Below are positions 6,926 through 16,877 of a stretch of 64,000 nucleotides of DNA, one piece after another (the first letter of the stretch is position 1; every line of letters begins with the position of its first letter). The position numbers and the translations under genes were made by a program. The notes below the pieces were generated by a model that was not told the DNA's origin, searched no databases, and worked only from the letters and a program-made list of their open reading frames with translations. This stretch comes from an uncultured Afifella sp. (GTDB lineage: Bacteria > Pseudomonadota > Alphaproteobacteria > Rhizobiales > Afifellaceae). The stretch covers positions 1-64,000 of the forward strand of contig CAMYKZ010000001.1 in assembly GCA_947259045.1 (NCBI GenBank), read 5' to 3'.

Positions 6926-7717
6926 CTAGCTCAGCAGTTTTGTGACATCGGTCAGGCCAATCTCCTGCAAAAGCGTGACAAACCGGCCTGCCTGATATTC
7001 GGCGATGGCACGCCCGGCCCCGGCATTTGCGGCGACCGCATCGCCGACGACGCCGGCGGGATTGAGATCGCGGGCCATCCAGCCGAACCCGACCGGGCCG
7101 TGCGCGCGCAGCAGGTCATGGTCACCGGCAAGCCTCTGCTGCAGGCTTTCAAAGACTGCGGCCTGATCCATTTCCACCAGGTGCGGACGAAAGTGCAGCA
7201 TCAGCGAGGTTTCGACAAACCCGCCATGCACCCCGAAAGCCCGCTCGTCGGCCGGCACAACATCGTCCGGGAGCCCCAGCCGCCCCCAGGTCAGGTTCAC
7301 CGCCAGCATCTCCATCTCCACCCGGCAGCGCAGCACCGCATCGGTCATGGCGGCAACATTGCCCCCATGGGAACTTACGATGACCAGCTTGAAAACACCG
7401 GCGGCCCCAACCTGCCCGGCCAGCGCGACGATCTGGTCGGCCAGTGCTGCAGACGGAATGCTGAGTGTACCGGCAAAATCGCGATGTTCCAGCGATGCGC
7501 ACACGTCAAGCTGCGGCAGGATCAGGATATCCGGTTCACCCGGCATCAGCGTCCTGACCGTCTCCAGCATACCCTCGGCAATCATCGCATCGGTTCCAAC
7601 CGGCAGATGGGGGCCGTGCTGTTCGATTGCCGAAACCGGCAGAACGGCAATCGCCTTATCGGCACTGAGTGCGTCGAATTGGATCGTTGTCAGATCCTGC
7701 CAGAGGCGCCAGCTCAT
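6926..7717 (-). CDS. Creatininase family amidohydrolase
   Basis: A 263-residue protein with creatininase-fold landmarks. These are VLPVSAIEQHGPHLPVGTDAM near the N-terminus (Glu, His and Asp metal ligands), VSSHGGNVAA in the middle and GVHGGFVETSLML (Glu ligand). The family includes creatininase, MftE-like and FAPy deformylase enzymes, metal-dependent cyclic amide or formamide hydrolases; the substrate is unknown. The open frame starts at 7789, but ATG 7717 has an AAGGG ribosome site and begins exactly at the conserved domain, so it is preferred. It is divergent from the EamA transporter. Confidence 0.82.
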   Translation of the reverse strand: MSWRLWQDLTTIQFDALSADKAIAVLPVSAIEQHGPHLPVGTDAMIAEGMLETVRTLMPGEPDILILPQLDVCASLEHRDFAGTLSIPSAALADQIVALAGQVGAAGVFKLVIVSSHGGNVAAMTDAVLRCRVEMEMLAVNLTWGRLGLPDDVVPADERAFGVHGGFVETSLMLHFRPHLVEMDQAAVFESLQQRLAGDHDLLRAHGPVGFGWMARDLNPAGVVGDAVAANAGAGRAIAEYQAGRFVTLLQEIGLTDVTKLLS

Positions 7718-7859
7718 GAAATTTCCCTTTTGTCCTGACAAGGCGGTGAAACAGCAAAGCGCCGCTGTCAATCCAAAAGCCTGGCGCACGCTGCAGACAT
7801 CACAGCGCCTGGATCACAATCTGCTTGATCTTAGCACCGATCCCGGCTTCACATGCGCC

Positions 7860-8795
7860 ATGGTTCAGATGTCAGGCTCCCCGGCGCAAGATGATCAAAA
7901 CCGGTCCGCCCAGGAGATGAAACTGGCCGGTCTGGCGCTGATTGTCGCGGCCTATTTTCTGTTCGCCTGCCTCGACACATCGGCAAAATACCTTGCCGTC
8001 ACCCTGGCGCCGCTGCAGATCGTATGGATGCGGTTTGTCACCCATTCCGGATTTGCCATTCTGGCTTTTCAGCCCTGGCGCCGTCCCGCCCGGTTCCGCC
8101 CGAAACACCCGGTTCTGCAGACCCTGCGGGCGCTTTGTCTCGGCGGTGCGACGTTCTTCAATTTCTTCGCCATCAAATATCTGCAGCTCGCAGAAACGGC
8201 GTCGATTTTCTTTCTCGCCCCGTTCATCGTCACCGCTCTGGCCGGACCCTTGCTCGGCGAATGGGCCGGTCCGCGCCGGTGGGCGGCAATCTGCATCGGG
8301 TTTCTCGGCGCCGTGCTGATTGTCCAGCCCGGGCCGGCCGGATTTCAGCCGGCCATGCTGCTGTCGCTGGCGTCGACCTTCAGCTACAGTTTTTACCTGA
8401 TCCTGACCCGGCGCCTCACCAGCGACGAAACCGCCGAAAGCATGACATTGCTGCCGGCAGTGATCATGGCGGTCATCATGGCGCCGATCGGCCTGTCCGT
8501 CTGGCAGGCAGTGCCGGATCTCACCCACTGGGTTGTGCTGTTTGCCACCGGACTGTTCGGCGGCATCGGCCACTGGGTTCTGATCAAGGCGCATGAAGTG
8601 ACGCCGGCCCCGACGCTTGCGCCTTTTCTCTACACCAATCTGATCTGGATGGTGACGTTCGGTTATTTCATCTTCGGCGACGTGCCCGGCTCCAATACCC
8701 TGCTCGGCGCAGCCATTATTGTCGGCAGCGGATTGTACCTGTTCCGCCGCGAGGAGAAGGTCAAGACCGGAAGCAGCCAGCCGCTGGATCGCTGA
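7860..8795 (+). CDS. EamA/DMT-family transporter
   Basis: About 311 residues with ten membrane helices in two EamA repeats. Repeat one begins KLAGLALIVAAYFLFACLDTSAKYL and includes RFVTHSGFAILAF; repeat two begins PAMLLSLASTFSYSFYLILTR. The protein ends with YLFRREEKV. DMT-superfamily permeases export metabolites or take up small solutes across the inner membrane; the substrate is unknown. The open frame extends to 7347 but that part is antisense to the creatininase gene. ATG codons at 7860, 7869 and 7917 are possible starts. The gene is followed three bases later by gluQ. Confidence 0.85.
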   Translation: MVQMSGSPAQDDQNRSAQEMKLAGLALIVAAYFLFACLDTSAKYLAVTLAPLQIVWMRFVTHSGFAILAFQPWRRPARFRPKHPVLQTLRALCLGGATFFNFFAIKYLQLAETASIFFLAPFIVTALAGPLLGEWAGPRRWAAICIGFLGAVLIVQPGPAGFQPAMLLSLASTFSYSFYLILTRRLTSDETAESMTLLPAVIMAVIMAPIGLSVWQAVPDLTHWVVLFATGLFGGIGHWVLIKAHEVTPAPTLAPFLYTNLIWMVTFGYFIFGDVPGSNTLLGAAIIVGSGLYLFRREEKVKTGSSQPLDR

Positions 8796-8798
8796 ACC

Positions 8799-9716
8799 GT
8801 GCCGGCAGCCCAGACTATTTTCCGCTTCGCACCCAGCCCCAACGGCTATCTTCATCTCGGCCATGCTTTCTCGGCAATCCTCAACGCCAATGCCACCCGC
8901 AATGTTGGCGGCCTTTTTCTGCTGCGCATCGAGGATATCGACCAGGACCGGGCCCGGGCTGAATTCGAAACGGCAATCGATCGGGATCTGGGCTGGCTTG
9001 GGCTCTCCTGGCAGCCTGATGTCCTGCGCCAAAGCGAACGTTTTGAGGATTACCGGCAGGCGATCGACGACCTCGACAGGCTCGGCCTGCTCTATCCGTC
9101 TTTCATGAGCCGGGGTGAAATCCGCGCTGCGATTGCCGCCAGTCCTGATGGGAAAGACTGGCCTCGAGATCCCGATCATGCGCCGCATTATCCGGGCCCG
9201 GAACGCGACTGGCCGGAGGCAAAGCGCAGGGCGGAGATCGCAACCGGCCGCCCCCATGCGCTGCGGCTCGACATGGCGAAGGCAATGGACGGCCTGCCGC
9301 TGCTGGCATGGCGCGAGATCAACCCGTTCGATCCTGCCGGCGGGCATAACGTTGCCGCTGATCCGGCCGCCTGGGGCGACGTCATCATTGCCCGATCCGA
9401 CGTTCCAGCCAGCTATCACCTGTCGGTGGTCGTCGACGACGCGTTTCAGAACATTACCCATGTACTACGCGGCGTCGATCTTGCACCGGCGACCGGCGTG
9501 CACCGGGTCCTGCAGCACCTGCTCGGCCTGCCGGCGCCGGACTATTTTCACCATCGTCTTTTGCTGGATGAGAGCGGTGAGAAACTGTCCAAGCGGGCGG
9601 GCTCTGAAAGCCTGCGCGATCTGCGTCATGACGGCCATTCGCCCGACGATGTTCACGACATGCTGCAGCCCTATCTCGACCGGCCGGCGCCTAACCCGCC
9701 AGTTGCCTCAGAATAA
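8799..9716 (+). CDS. gluQ: Glutamyl-Q tRNA(Asp) synthetase
   Basis: A 305-residue truncated class I glutamyl-tRNA synthetase homologue lacking the anticodon-binding domain. The HIGH signature appears as APSPNGYLHLGHAFSA and the KMSKS signature as GEKLSKRAGSESL. LRIEDIDQDRAR and the catalytic-core NITHVLRGVDLAPATG are also present. The enzyme activates glutamate and attaches it to queuosine in tRNA-Asp. The start is GTG at 8799, three bases after the transporter stop. Its 3' end overlaps the convergent AEC transporter gene by 26 bases. Confidence 0.9.
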   Translation: MPAAQTIFRFAPSPNGYLHLGHAFSAILNANATRNVGGLFLLRIEDIDQDRARAEFETAIDRDLGWLGLSWQPDVLRQSERFEDYRQAIDDLDRLGLLYPSFMSRGEIRAAIAASPDGKDWPRDPDHAPHYPGPERDWPEAKRRAEIATGRPHALRLDMAKAMDGLPLLAWREINPFDPAGGHNVAADPAAWGDVIIARSDVPASYHLSVVVDDAFQNITHVLRGVDLAPATGVHRVLQHLLGLPAPDYFHHRLLLDESGEKLSKRAGSESLRDLRHDGHSPDDVHDMLQPYLDRPAPNPPVASE

Positions 9717-10650
9717 CCAGCCACACTGCGCTCGTGGCCACGGCAAATGCCGTTGAAAGTGTCATCGAATTGGACGCCAGAGCCTGTCCGGTTCCGAACT
9801 TGGATGCAATCAGATAGGCATTGACCCCTGTCGGACTGGCCGCCGTGATCGTCACCACGGCGATGGCCATCGGTGGCAGGCCGATCGCCAGTCCGATCGC
9901 CATGGCGACCGCGGGCATGGCGACCAGTTTCATGACGGTAATCAGCAGCGCCGGCTGCACATTGCCGGATATCCCGTAGCGGGCCAGGCCCATACCGGAG
10001 GCAAACAGCGCCAGCGGGCCGGCGACTGAGGACAGACTGTTGACAATCATGCCCGGGACACTGCCGAGCGGGAACTGAAAAAACCGCCAAAGCGCGCCAA
10101 CCGCAATGGCAATGATGATCGGATGTTTTGCCAGATCACGTAAGAAATTGCGCAGCAGCTTGCCACGGTCCACGCTGGATTCGACCTGCCCATCGGCCCG
10201 CACGGCCCATTCGTTCATGACAATGCTGGCGAACATCATCACCGGCATGTTGATGGAAATGATGATCAGGATCGACACCATTCCAGGTTCCCCGAATGCC
10301 GATTGAACCAGCGGGATACCGACCAGTACCGTATTGGCAAAACCTGCGGAAACGCCTGCGACGACACCGGCACGCGCGTCACGTCCGAACAGCCCACGGA
10401 TCATTTTGTGCGACAATATCCAGACGAAAGCCACGGCGCCGAAATAACTGGCCCACAACCCCCACGGGCTGGCGCCGTGAAAATCCGCCATTGCCAATGT
10501 TTTGAAAAGCAGCACCGGGATGGCGACATTGAAGACGAAATCGGTGAGCCCGTCACCCGCGCTCTCGCTCAGATAACCGCACCGGGCGACGCCATATCCG
10601 ATACCGATCATGCCGAAGATCGACAGAACAATTTGTGCGACATCGATCAA
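9691..10650 (-). CDS. AEC family transporter (auxin efflux carrier-like)
   Basis: A 319-residue protein with about ten membrane helices in two five-helix bundles. The N-terminal half has FGMIGIGYGVAR and FVFNVAIPVLLFKTLA. The C-terminal half has AGPLALFASGMGLA and ASPTGVNAYLIASKFGTG, the crossover motif typical of AEC permeases (malonate, malate or other carboxylate transport in bacteria). The substrate is not predictable. The assigned start is a TTG without a clear ribosome site. It follows the hybrid kinase on the same strand by 59 bases and overlaps gluQ convergently. Confidence 0.83.
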   Translation of the reverse strand: MIDVAQIVLSIFGMIGIGYGVARCGYLSESAGDGLTDFVFNVAIPVLLFKTLAMADFHGASPWGLWASYFGAVAFVWILSHKMIRGLFGRDARAGVVAGVSAGFANTVLVGIPLVQSAFGEPGMVSILIIISINMPVMMFASIVMNEWAVRADGQVESSVDRGKLLRNFLRDLAKHPIIIAIAVGALWRFFQFPLGSVPGMIVNSLSSVAGPLALFASGMGLARYGISGNVQPALLITVMKLVAMPAVAMAIGLAIGLPPMAIAVVTITAASPTGVNAYLIASKFGTGQALASNSMTLSTAFAVATSAVWLVILRQLAG

Positions 10651-10709
10651 GGCGGTTGCTGGCTTTCATGGAGACAGGACAAATGTCATGCCCGCCGGCA
10701 CCGGCGGCG

Positions 10710-12605
10710 TCAAGATGCCTCTTTGACCAATTCGGCGATCTGTTCGACCTCAGCGTCATAGTCCCGTGTATCGTCGCCACCTGCGCCACCCATGCCCTGG
10801 AGAACTTCGATAATCGTCGTCAGCAGGATCGACGACCGTGCCGGCTTGACCAGATGCCCTTCAATGTCGAGCTGCCGGAACGCCCGGCCGTCTGACATAT
10901 TGTCTACCGATGTCAGCATGATCACAGGCGTTCTGCTGACCGCGTCGTTCGCGCGGATCGCCGTTGCGACCTCGCCGCCATCCATGCCCGGCATGTGGTA
11001 GTCAAGCACGACAAGATCAAAACGCCGGTTTGCGGCGGCTGCATGGGCCAGCATCGTCAGCCCTTCCCGGCCCGATGAGGCAGCATGGGCATCAAACGTC
11101 CACGCCCCCAATTGTTCAAGCAAAATCGAACGATTGAATTCGTTGTCGTCTATGATCAGCACACGTGATCCGGAAACGTCGAAAGGCACATGCGTCCTGG
11201 CAACCTGTTCGCCATGAACCGGAAGCGGCAGGGAGAACCAGAACGTCGAACCCTTCCCTGCCGTACTCGTGGCGCCGATTTCGCCCTCCATCTTTTCAAC
11301 GAGCATCTTGGAAATCGTCAGCCCAAGACCGGTGCCTTCATGTCTGCGGGTCGACGATCCGTCAACCTGGTTGAACTTCAGGAAGACCTTGTTCACCTGG
11401 TCTTGCGGAATGCCGATGCCCGTATCTTCCACCTTGACCAGGATATGGGCCATATCATTTTCCACATGACCGGAAACATCGACCAGCACATGGCCCTGTT
11501 CGGTAAACTTCACTGCGTTGCCGATCAGATTGGTGACAATCTGACGGATCCGGCCAACGTCACCGACATAGGTTTCCGGCAGATCCGGTTGAACGCGAAC
11601 AGCCAGCTCAAGATCCTTTTCCTGAACCCTGGTCGACACCAATGTCGCGACATCTTCAATTGCCTCGGCAAGACTGAAAGGCACCGGGTCCAGTTCCAAC
11701 TGACCTGAATCGATCTTGGAAAAATCCAGAATGTCGTTGATGATCGTCACCAATGCATAGCCGGATTTGACGATGATGTCGGTAAACATCTTCTGTTTGC
11801 TGTCGAGTTCCGATTTGGCAAGCAGTTCCGCCATGCCCATGACACCGTTCATCGGCGTGCGGATCTCATGGCTCATATTGGCCAGGAATTCCGACTTGGC
11901 CCGCTCGGCGATTTCAGCCCGATGGGCTTCCGCTTCTGCTCTGTCCCGCTCCGTATCACTGGCCAGAATTGCCCGGTTGATTGCCTTTTCCATCGGCCAG
12001 AAGATGAAAGCTCCAAGACCGACAACCATAATTAAAATGGTTGCAGCCGCCATATTGATGATATGCTTCAACTGAATCGAAAAACGGGTGTCAAAATGCT
12101 GAAACCCCGTTTCCAGCCGCACGAATGTCGGTTGGGTTTGTGCGAAATAGGTGCTTCGCATGGTGGCGAAAGCGGCCCTCACGGTGGATGCATCGGAGCC
12201 TGCAACAGCCGAGACACTGGCCTGAAACCTTTGAAAGCCGGCAAACGGATCATCGCCGACCTGAGCGCTCAATTGCTGTTGCAGCCAGTCCGGCAAGGCG
12301 TTCCATCGCGCTTCCATGCCGGCAAGGCCGTCGGACACCAGCAGCGCCACGTCAGCGAAATCGCGTATCGCCAGCGCGGAGCTGCGACCTGGTTCCGGCT
12401 CGACGATTGCCTGACCGATCTGCATGGCAAGGTTGGCCTGCGAATGCAGATCCTTTGTCGCCACCTTGAGGTAATTGACCAACGCGAATTCGGTATTCTT
12501 CTTGTGCCATATGAAAATAAACGCGCTGCAAAACAGCGCGACGATCACCAGTCCGGTGATGTAGCGGAATCTCACATGGAGCGTTTCTTTCTTGTTTACC
12601 GTCAT
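10710..12605 (-). CDS. Hybrid sensor histidine kinase/response regulator
   Basis: 631 residues. TM1 (about 15-33) and TM2 (about 184-204) flank a periplasmic helical sensor region. HisKA follows with phospho-acceptor His246 in [16 protein letters not shown], then HATPase_c with [17 protein letters not shown] and GTGLGLT. A C-terminal receiver domain starts at RVLIIDDNE, with phospho-acceptor Asp535 in [11 protein letters not shown] and the conserved Lys in HLVKPAR. The kinase core is very close to that of the 50941-53304 kinase, indicating duplication within the genome. No separate response regulator or Hpt gene lies next to it. The input is unknown. Confidence 0.9.
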   Translation of the reverse strand: MTVNKKETLHVRFRYITGLVIVALFCSAFIFIWHKKNTEFALVNYLKVATKDLHSQANLAMQIGQAIVEPEPGRSSALAIRDFADVALLVSDGLAGMEARWNALPDWLQQQLSAQVGDDPFAGFQRFQASVSAVAGSDASTVRAAFATMRSTYFAQTQPTFVRLETGFQHFDTRFSIQLKHIINMAAATILIMVVGLGAFIFWPMEKAINRAILASDTERDRAEAEAHRAEIAERAKSEFLANMSHEIRTPMNGVMGMAELLAKSELDSKQKMFTDIIVKSGYALVTIINDILDFSKIDSGQLELDPVPFSLAEAIEDVATLVSTRVQEKDLELAVRVQPDLPETYVGDVGRIRQIVTNLIGNAVKFTEQGHVLVDVSGHVENDMAHILVKVEDTGIGIPQDQVNKVFLKFNQVDGSSTRRHEGTGLGLTISKMLVEKMEGEIGATSTAGKGSTFWFSLPLPVHGEQVARTHVPFDVSGSRVLIIDDNEFNRSILLEQLGAWTFDAHAASSGREGLTMLAHAAAANRRFDLVVLDYHMPGMDGGEVATAIRANDAVSRTPVIMLTSVDNMSDGRAFRQLDIEGHLVKPARSSILLTTIIEVLQGMGGAGGDDTRDYDAEVEQIAELVKEAS

Positions 12606-12808
12606 CGGTTTTGTTCCAGGGTCTGCCTATATTTGCCATATCAAGCTAAACATCCGCTAAACGACGATAAATCAGATCATCAAATCGATGTGAGCGATCG
12701 GTGTGATGAACAAAAGCTGAACCGGGGAATAGCTGCGCGAATTTGAACCAAGATGCTGTCTGATGCGTCAAACGAAGGTCTTTTTCACCACAAACTGGGG
12801 GTAATACC

Positions 12809-13795
12809 ATGTGGGATTTTTCAGTTTCCCGGACCATTTCGCTGCTTGCCGGCACAATGCCGTTCATTTTGCTGCGCATGGCGGTCTATTTCGGCATCAC
12901 GGCGAGCTACATCCTTGCAACGGGAACCGGGGCGGGTATCGGCTACGGCATCGACCGGTTCAGCGACGATCCCGGAGCCTTTACACTGTGGGGCGGTGCT
13001 GCCGGGTTCGGTCTGGTATCCGTCGCACTCTACTGGGTGCGCGAATATATCCTCTATATCGTCAAGGCCGGGCATATCGCCGCCATGGTTCAGTTGCTCG
13101 ACGGCAATCCGTTGCCGGATGGCGAAAGCCAGATCAGTTATGCGCGCAGGGAAATCACCGACCGTTTTGCGGAATCGAATACGCTCTTTGCCCTTGATCA
13201 GATCATCAAGGGCGTCGTCCGCGTGCTGACGGGCATTCTCAATGTTGTCTCCTCGATCCTGCCGATACCCGGAATCCAGGGACTGATGGGTCTGGTCAAC
13301 GGGATCATCCGTATTTCGCTGACCTATGTCGATGAGATCATTCTTGCCCACAATATCCGCACCCGGTCGGAAAATCCGTGGGAGACATCAAAGGACGCGC
13401 TGATCCTTTATGCCCAGAACGGCGGCACCATGATCAAGAACGCCGTCTGGCTGAGCGTCTTTATGTGGATCATCACATTGCTTATCTTTCTGCTTCTGCT
13501 CGGCCCTGCATTCGGATTGATTTACCTGCTTCCGGGCAATTCGGCCGCCTTTGCCTTTGGCCTGGCCGTTCTTCTGGCCTGGAGCACCAAAGCGGCAATC
13601 CTGGAACCGTTTGCGGTCGCAGCCTTGATGCAAGCCTATTTTAAGGCGATAGAAGGCCAGGTTCCTGATCCGCAATGGGACGACCGGCTGACACAGGCAT
13701 CCGGCAAATTCAGGGAATTGAAGGACAAGGCCATGGACTATGTACCCGGACACCGGGATGTGCAGCCGGATGCCCGGCAAGAGGGTGCTCATTGA
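12809..13795 (+). CDS. Conserved multi-spanning membrane protein of unknown function
   Basis: 328 residues with several membrane segments: approximately residues 15-35, 50-72, 130-165 (an amphipathic/hydrophobic pair with LNVVSSILPIPGIQGLMGLVNG), and a strong pair at about 210-265. A charged C-terminal tail follows. The N-terminal GTGAGIGYGIDRF loop is Gly-rich but is not a P-loop. No family is recognised with confidence. The ATG is preceded by a GGGGG ribosome site. Its stop overlaps the TTG start of the SDR gene by three bases (TTGA), suggesting translational coupling. Confidence 0.65.
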   Translation: MWDFSVSRTISLLAGTMPFILLRMAVYFGITASYILATGTGAGIGYGIDRFSDDPGAFTLWGGAAGFGLVSVALYWVREYILYIVKAGHIAAMVQLLDGNPLPDGESQISYARREITDRFAESNTLFALDQIIKGVVRVLTGILNVVSSILPIPGIQGLMGLVNGIIRISLTYVDEIILAHNIRTRSENPWETSKDALILYAQNGGTMIKNAVWLSVFMWIITLLIFLLLLGPAFGLIYLLPGNSAAFAFGLAVLLAWSTKAAILEPFAVAALMQAYFKAIEGQVPDPQWDDRLTQASGKFRELKDKAMDYVPGHRDVQPDARQEGAH

Positions 13796-14661
13796 GCGTT
13801 GCGAACGGTAAAGACGCCGCCGGTGCCAACCGGCGGCAGCAATCCATTCTGATCACCGGCTGTTCTACCGGAATCGGCTATCATTGCGCCCACGCCATGA
13901 AAGCCCGCGGCTGGCGGGTTTTCGCGACCGCCCGCAAGGGCGAGGATATCAAGCGGCTGAAAGCGGAAGGCCTGGACACGCTCTTCCTGGAATATGCCGA
14001 TGAGGATTCCATCAACGCCACCCTCGCCCATGTCCTGGACCAGACCGGAAACCGTCTGGATGCCTTGTTCAACAATGGCGCATACGCCCAGCCGGGCGCG
14101 GTCGAAGACCTGACAATGGCCGCCCTGCGGGAGCAGTTCGATGCCAATTTTTTCGGCTGGCATGCTTTGACCCGCCAGGTGATACCGGTGATGCGCGCCC
14201 GTGGCAGTGGCCGGATCGTGCAGAATTCATCCGTGCTTGGCATTGTCGCATTGCGCATGCGCGGCGCCTATACCGCAACCAAGTTCGCCATCGAGGGCTA
14301 CACCGACACGCTGCGCATCGAGCTTGCCGGTTCCGGCATACATGTATCGGCGATCGAACCCGGGCCGATTAACAGTAAAATCGGTGAAAACGCCATTCGC
14401 GCCATCCACCGCCATATCGATATTGAAAATTCGGTCCACCGTCAAAGCTACCGGCGGCGGCTGGCTGAGCTGGAGAAGGGCGGCAACACATTCGGCCAGT
14501 TGGGACCGGAGGCTGTCTTCAAGGCCCTGCTCCATGCCTGCGAGAGCCGCAATCCGAAACCGCATTATTATGTTACCAAGCCAACCCACCTGATGGGCCT
14601 GCTGCGCCGGCTCCTGCCAAATCGCGCCCTGCACGCAGTTCTGACGCGTGTGAACTCATGA
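13792..14661 (+). CDS. SDR family NAD(P)-dependent oxidoreductase
   Basis: A 289-residue classical short-chain dehydrogenase. The cofactor motif is SILITGCSTGIGYHCAHAM (T-G-x3-G-I-G), the structural motif is NNGAYAQPG, the catalytic Ser is in QNSSVLG and Tyr/Lys are in AYTATKFAIEGY. ATARKG after strand two favours NADP. The open frame extends upstream inside the preceding gene, but TTG 13792 with a GAGGG ribosome site and a TTGA overlap is the likely start. It is coupled at its 3' end to tspO by an ATGA overlap. The substrate is unknown; a long C-terminal extension resembles retinol/hydroxysteroid-type SDRs. Confidence 0.85.
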   Translation: MSVANGKDAAGANRRQQSILITGCSTGIGYHCAHAMKARGWRVFATARKGEDIKRLKAEGLDTLFLEYADEDSINATLAHVLDQTGNRLDALFNNGAYAQPGAVEDLTMAALREQFDANFFGWHALTRQVIPVMRARGSGRIVQNSSVLGIVALRMRGAYTATKFAIEGYTDTLRIELAGSGIHVSAIEPGPINSKIGENAIRAIHRHIDIENSVHRQSYRRRLAELEKGGNTFGQLGPEAVFKALLHACESRNPKPHYYVTKPTHLMGLLRRLLPNRALHAVLTRVNS

Positions 14662-15161
14662 CGAATGGCCCGATGATCGATGCCCGGGATCGCCGGTCCC
14701 TGGCCGCTCTGGCGCTGATGCTGATCGTCTGCTTTTTGGTTGCCGGCATTGGCGGCGCGGTCACGGCGCCAAAGATTGACGGCTGGTATGCGGCTCTGGC
14801 CAAGCCCTGGTTCAATCCGCCGAACTGGCTGTTCGGCCCGGCCTGGACGCTTCTTTATGCCATGATGGCGATAGCTGCATGGCGGGTCTGGCGCACAGAC
14901 CCCTCGCTGCGCACCAACCGCCGGGCGCTTGGTCTTTTTGCAGCACAGCTCGTCTTCAATCTGGCCTGGTCGATCGCATTCTTCGGCGCGGAAAGTCCGC
15001 TGGCCGGGCTTCTGGTCATCGTTGTTCTGGAACTGCTGATCATTTCCACAATTCTGGCATTTCGCCGCCATGACATTATTGCAGTATGGCTGCTGGTTCC
15101 CTATGCCGCATGGGTCGGGTTTGCCTCGGCGCTGAATATGGCCATTTATAGCCTCAACTGA
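14658..15161 (+). CDS. tspO: TspO/MBR family protein
   Basis: A 167-residue, five-helix TspO/peripheral-type benzodiazepine receptor homologue. Family landmarks are visible: YAALAKPWFNPPNWLFGPAWTLLYAMM in the first third, then FNLAWSIAFF and YAAWVGFASALNMAIYSLN at the C-terminus. TspO binds tetrapyrroles and cholesterol-like ligands and in alphaproteobacteria is linked to oxygen- and porphyrin-dependent regulation. It begins with an ATGA overlap with the SDR stop and is followed after 28 bases by a small membrane protein. Confidence 0.9.
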   Translation: MTNGPMIDARDRRSLAALALMLIVCFLVAGIGGAVTAPKIDGWYAALAKPWFNPPNWLFGPAWTLLYAMMAIAAWRVWRTDPSLRTNRRALGLFAAQLVFNLAWSIAFFGAESPLAGLLVIVVLELLIISTILAFRRHDIIAVWLLVPYAAWVGFASALNMAIYSLN

Positions 15162-15189
15162 ATCTCCTCGACGCCATGGACGCGGATCA

Positions 15190-15381
15190 ATGAGCAATTT
15201 TCTGAACTATCTCGTGCCGGTCGCCATCGGACTTGTGGCTCTCGTCCTGCTGGGCGGCCTTTGGAACATGATGCGCGGCGGCAGCGCCAATACATCGCAA
15301 AAGCTGATGCGTGCCCGCGTCATCCTTCAATTCATCGCCATCGTCCTGATGATGGCCGCCCTATGGCTAATGGGCAGATAA
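15190..15381 (+). CDS. Twin-transmembrane small protein, HIG1 domain-like
   Basis: A 63-residue protein with two membrane helices (about 7-27 and 42-61) joined by the loop MMRGGSANTSQKLMRARV. This matches the small twin-TM / hypoxia-induced HIG1-type proteins of alphaproteobacteria, where the loop motif S-x-K-L-M-R-x-R is conserved. In mitochondria HIG1 proteins assist respiratory complex assembly; the bacterial role is not established. Its place before the cobalamin adenosyltransferase gene is a common arrangement in Hyphomicrobiales. Confidence 0.8.
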   Translation: MSNFLNYLVPVAIGLVALVLLGGLWNMMRGGSANTSQKLMRARVILQFIAIVLMMAALWLMGR

Positions 15382-15426
15382 TTGCCTAATAAGCCAAACG
15401 GCAAACGCGGCTGATCGGAATTCACG

Positions 15427-16008
15427 ATGGTGACCCTGAACAAGATCTACACCAGGACCGGCGATGACGGCACGACGGCACTGGGCACGGGCGAGCGCAG
15501 GCCCAAATATGATCTGCGCATCGAGGCCTATGGCACCATCGATGAGGCCAATGCGGCCATCGGCGTGGCGCGAACGCAATTGGACAAGGATCATGCAAGC
15601 CTCGATTCGATCCTGTCGCGCATCCAGAACGACCTTTTCGATCTTGGCGCCGATCTGGCGACACCGGACGATGGCCGCAAGCTGGAATACGAACCGCTGC
15701 GCATCGTGGCATCCCAGGTCGATCGCCTGGAGGGCGATATCGACACGCTGAATGCCGATCTGGAGCCGCTGAAATCGTTTGTCCTGCCGGCAGGCAGCAA
15801 GGCTTCCGCTTCCCTTCACCTCGCCCGGACCATCGCCCGCCGGGCGGAACGGCTGATGGTATCCCTGGTCACGCAAGAGCCGGACAAGGTCGGTGATGCG
15901 GCATTGAAATATGTCAACCGGCTGTCGGATTTCCTCTTCGTCGCCAGCCGCTGGGTCAACGACCAGGGCCGGGCCGACGTGCTGTGGGTCCCCGGCAAGA
16001 ACCGCTGA
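15427..16008 (+). CDS. pduO: Cob(I)alamin adenosyltransferase, PduO type
   Basis: A 193-residue PduO-type ATP:corrinoid adenosyltransferase. The N-terminal ATP-binding signature is KIYTRTGDDGTTALGTGER, followed by YGTIDEANAAIG. Further on are the QNDLFDLGADLATP helix, FVLPAGSKASASLHLARTIARRAER and VNRLSDFLFVASRWVN, all diagnostic. It transfers the adenosyl group from ATP to cob(I)alamin to form coenzyme B12. It belongs to the plus-strand run ending in etfBA. The rhomboid gene starts 18 bases after its stop. Confidence 0.93.
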   Translation: MVTLNKIYTRTGDDGTTALGTGERRPKYDLRIEAYGTIDEANAAIGVARTQLDKDHASLDSILSRIQNDLFDLGADLATPDDGRKLEYEPLRIVASQVDRLEGDIDTLNADLEPLKSFVLPAGSKASASLHLARTIARRAERLMVSLVTQEPDKVGDAALKYVNRLSDFLFVASRWVNDQGRADVLWVPGKNR

Positions 16009-16026
16009 GCGTCAGGATTTCAGCCG

Positions 16027-16728
16027 GTGTTCATCCCGCTCCATGACAACAATCCGCTCAGCCACATCGGGCGCCCGTGGGTCAATTACGGGCTGATTGC
16101 CGTCACCACCCTGATTTTTCTTCTCACTAACAGCCCCGGCGAAGCGTTTCTGCAGCAAGCCGCCTTTTCCCTCGGTCTGGTTCCCTCAATCGTCAATGAC
16201 TTCAAGAACCTGCCGGAAAGTCATGTCTGGATTCCGGAAGATCTGAGTTTTGTTTCTTATGCCTTCCTGCACTCCGGCTACCTTCATCTGGGCGGCAACA
16301 TGCTGTTCCTCTGGGTGTTCGGCGACAATGTCGAGGATGCTGTCGGGCATCTGAAGTACCTTGTCTTCTATCTGCTGTGCGCAGCCGCAGGCGGTTTCGC
16401 CCATACGCTTTTCAACCCCCAGTCCGATGTGCCGCTGATCGGCGCATCGGGCGCCATTTCCGGAATTATCGGCGCCTATCTGATGCTGCATCCGCATGTC
16501 CGCGTCTGGGTGCTTGTCCTTGCGCGGATACCGCTCAGGCTTCCCGCCGGTATCGTGCTCGGTTTCTGGTTCGCCTATCAGGTCTACAACCTGTTCGGAA
16601 ACCAGGAGACAAACGTCTCATGGATGACCCATCTCGGTGGATTTCTTGCCGGCGTCCTGCTGATTACGGTCTTGCGGCGCAGGGGTGTGGCCCTGTTCGA
16701 TCGCGATCTGAGGGTTCAGGAAACCTGA
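16027..16728 (+). CDS. Rhomboid family intramembrane serine protease
   Basis: 233 residues with about six membrane helices. The catalytic Ser lies in the LIGASGAISGIIGAYL motif (G-x-S-G) and the catalytic His in SWMTHLGGFLAGV. The HLGGNMLFLWVFGDNVED segment of TM2 holds the conserved H-x-x-x-N region. The long L1 loop contains LPESHVWIPEDLSFVSY. It cleaves membrane proteins within the bilayer; substrates are unknown. The likely start is GTG at 16027. Confidence 0.9.
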   Translation: MFIPLHDNNPLSHIGRPWVNYGLIAVTTLIFLLTNSPGEAFLQQAAFSLGLVPSIVNDFKNLPESHVWIPEDLSFVSYAFLHSGYLHLGGNMLFLWVFGDNVEDAVGHLKYLVFYLLCAAAGGFAHTLFNPQSDVPLIGASGAISGIIGAYLMLHPHVRVWVLVLARIPLRLPAGIVLGFWFAYQVYNLFGNQETNVSWMTHLGGFLAGVLLITVLRRRGVALFDRDLRVQET

Positions 16729-16877
16729 ACCGGAACATCGCAAAATATTGCCGACAACGCGTTTTTTGCGGAATTGTGCGCGATTCGGTCGCAGTGAAGC
16801 CGCTCAACGTCGCGTCATGTCTTGCAACAAGGCGCGCAGGCGATTAGTCCGGTCGTCAAAGATCGGAGACATGCCCC

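Noticed and set aside
7872-9461. 529-residue open frame on the minus strand
   Set aside because: It is antisense to the EamA transporter and gluQ, both with clear family motifs. Its residue pattern (Gln/Arg/Gly-rich, no domain) is what complementary-strand reading of GC-rich codons gives.
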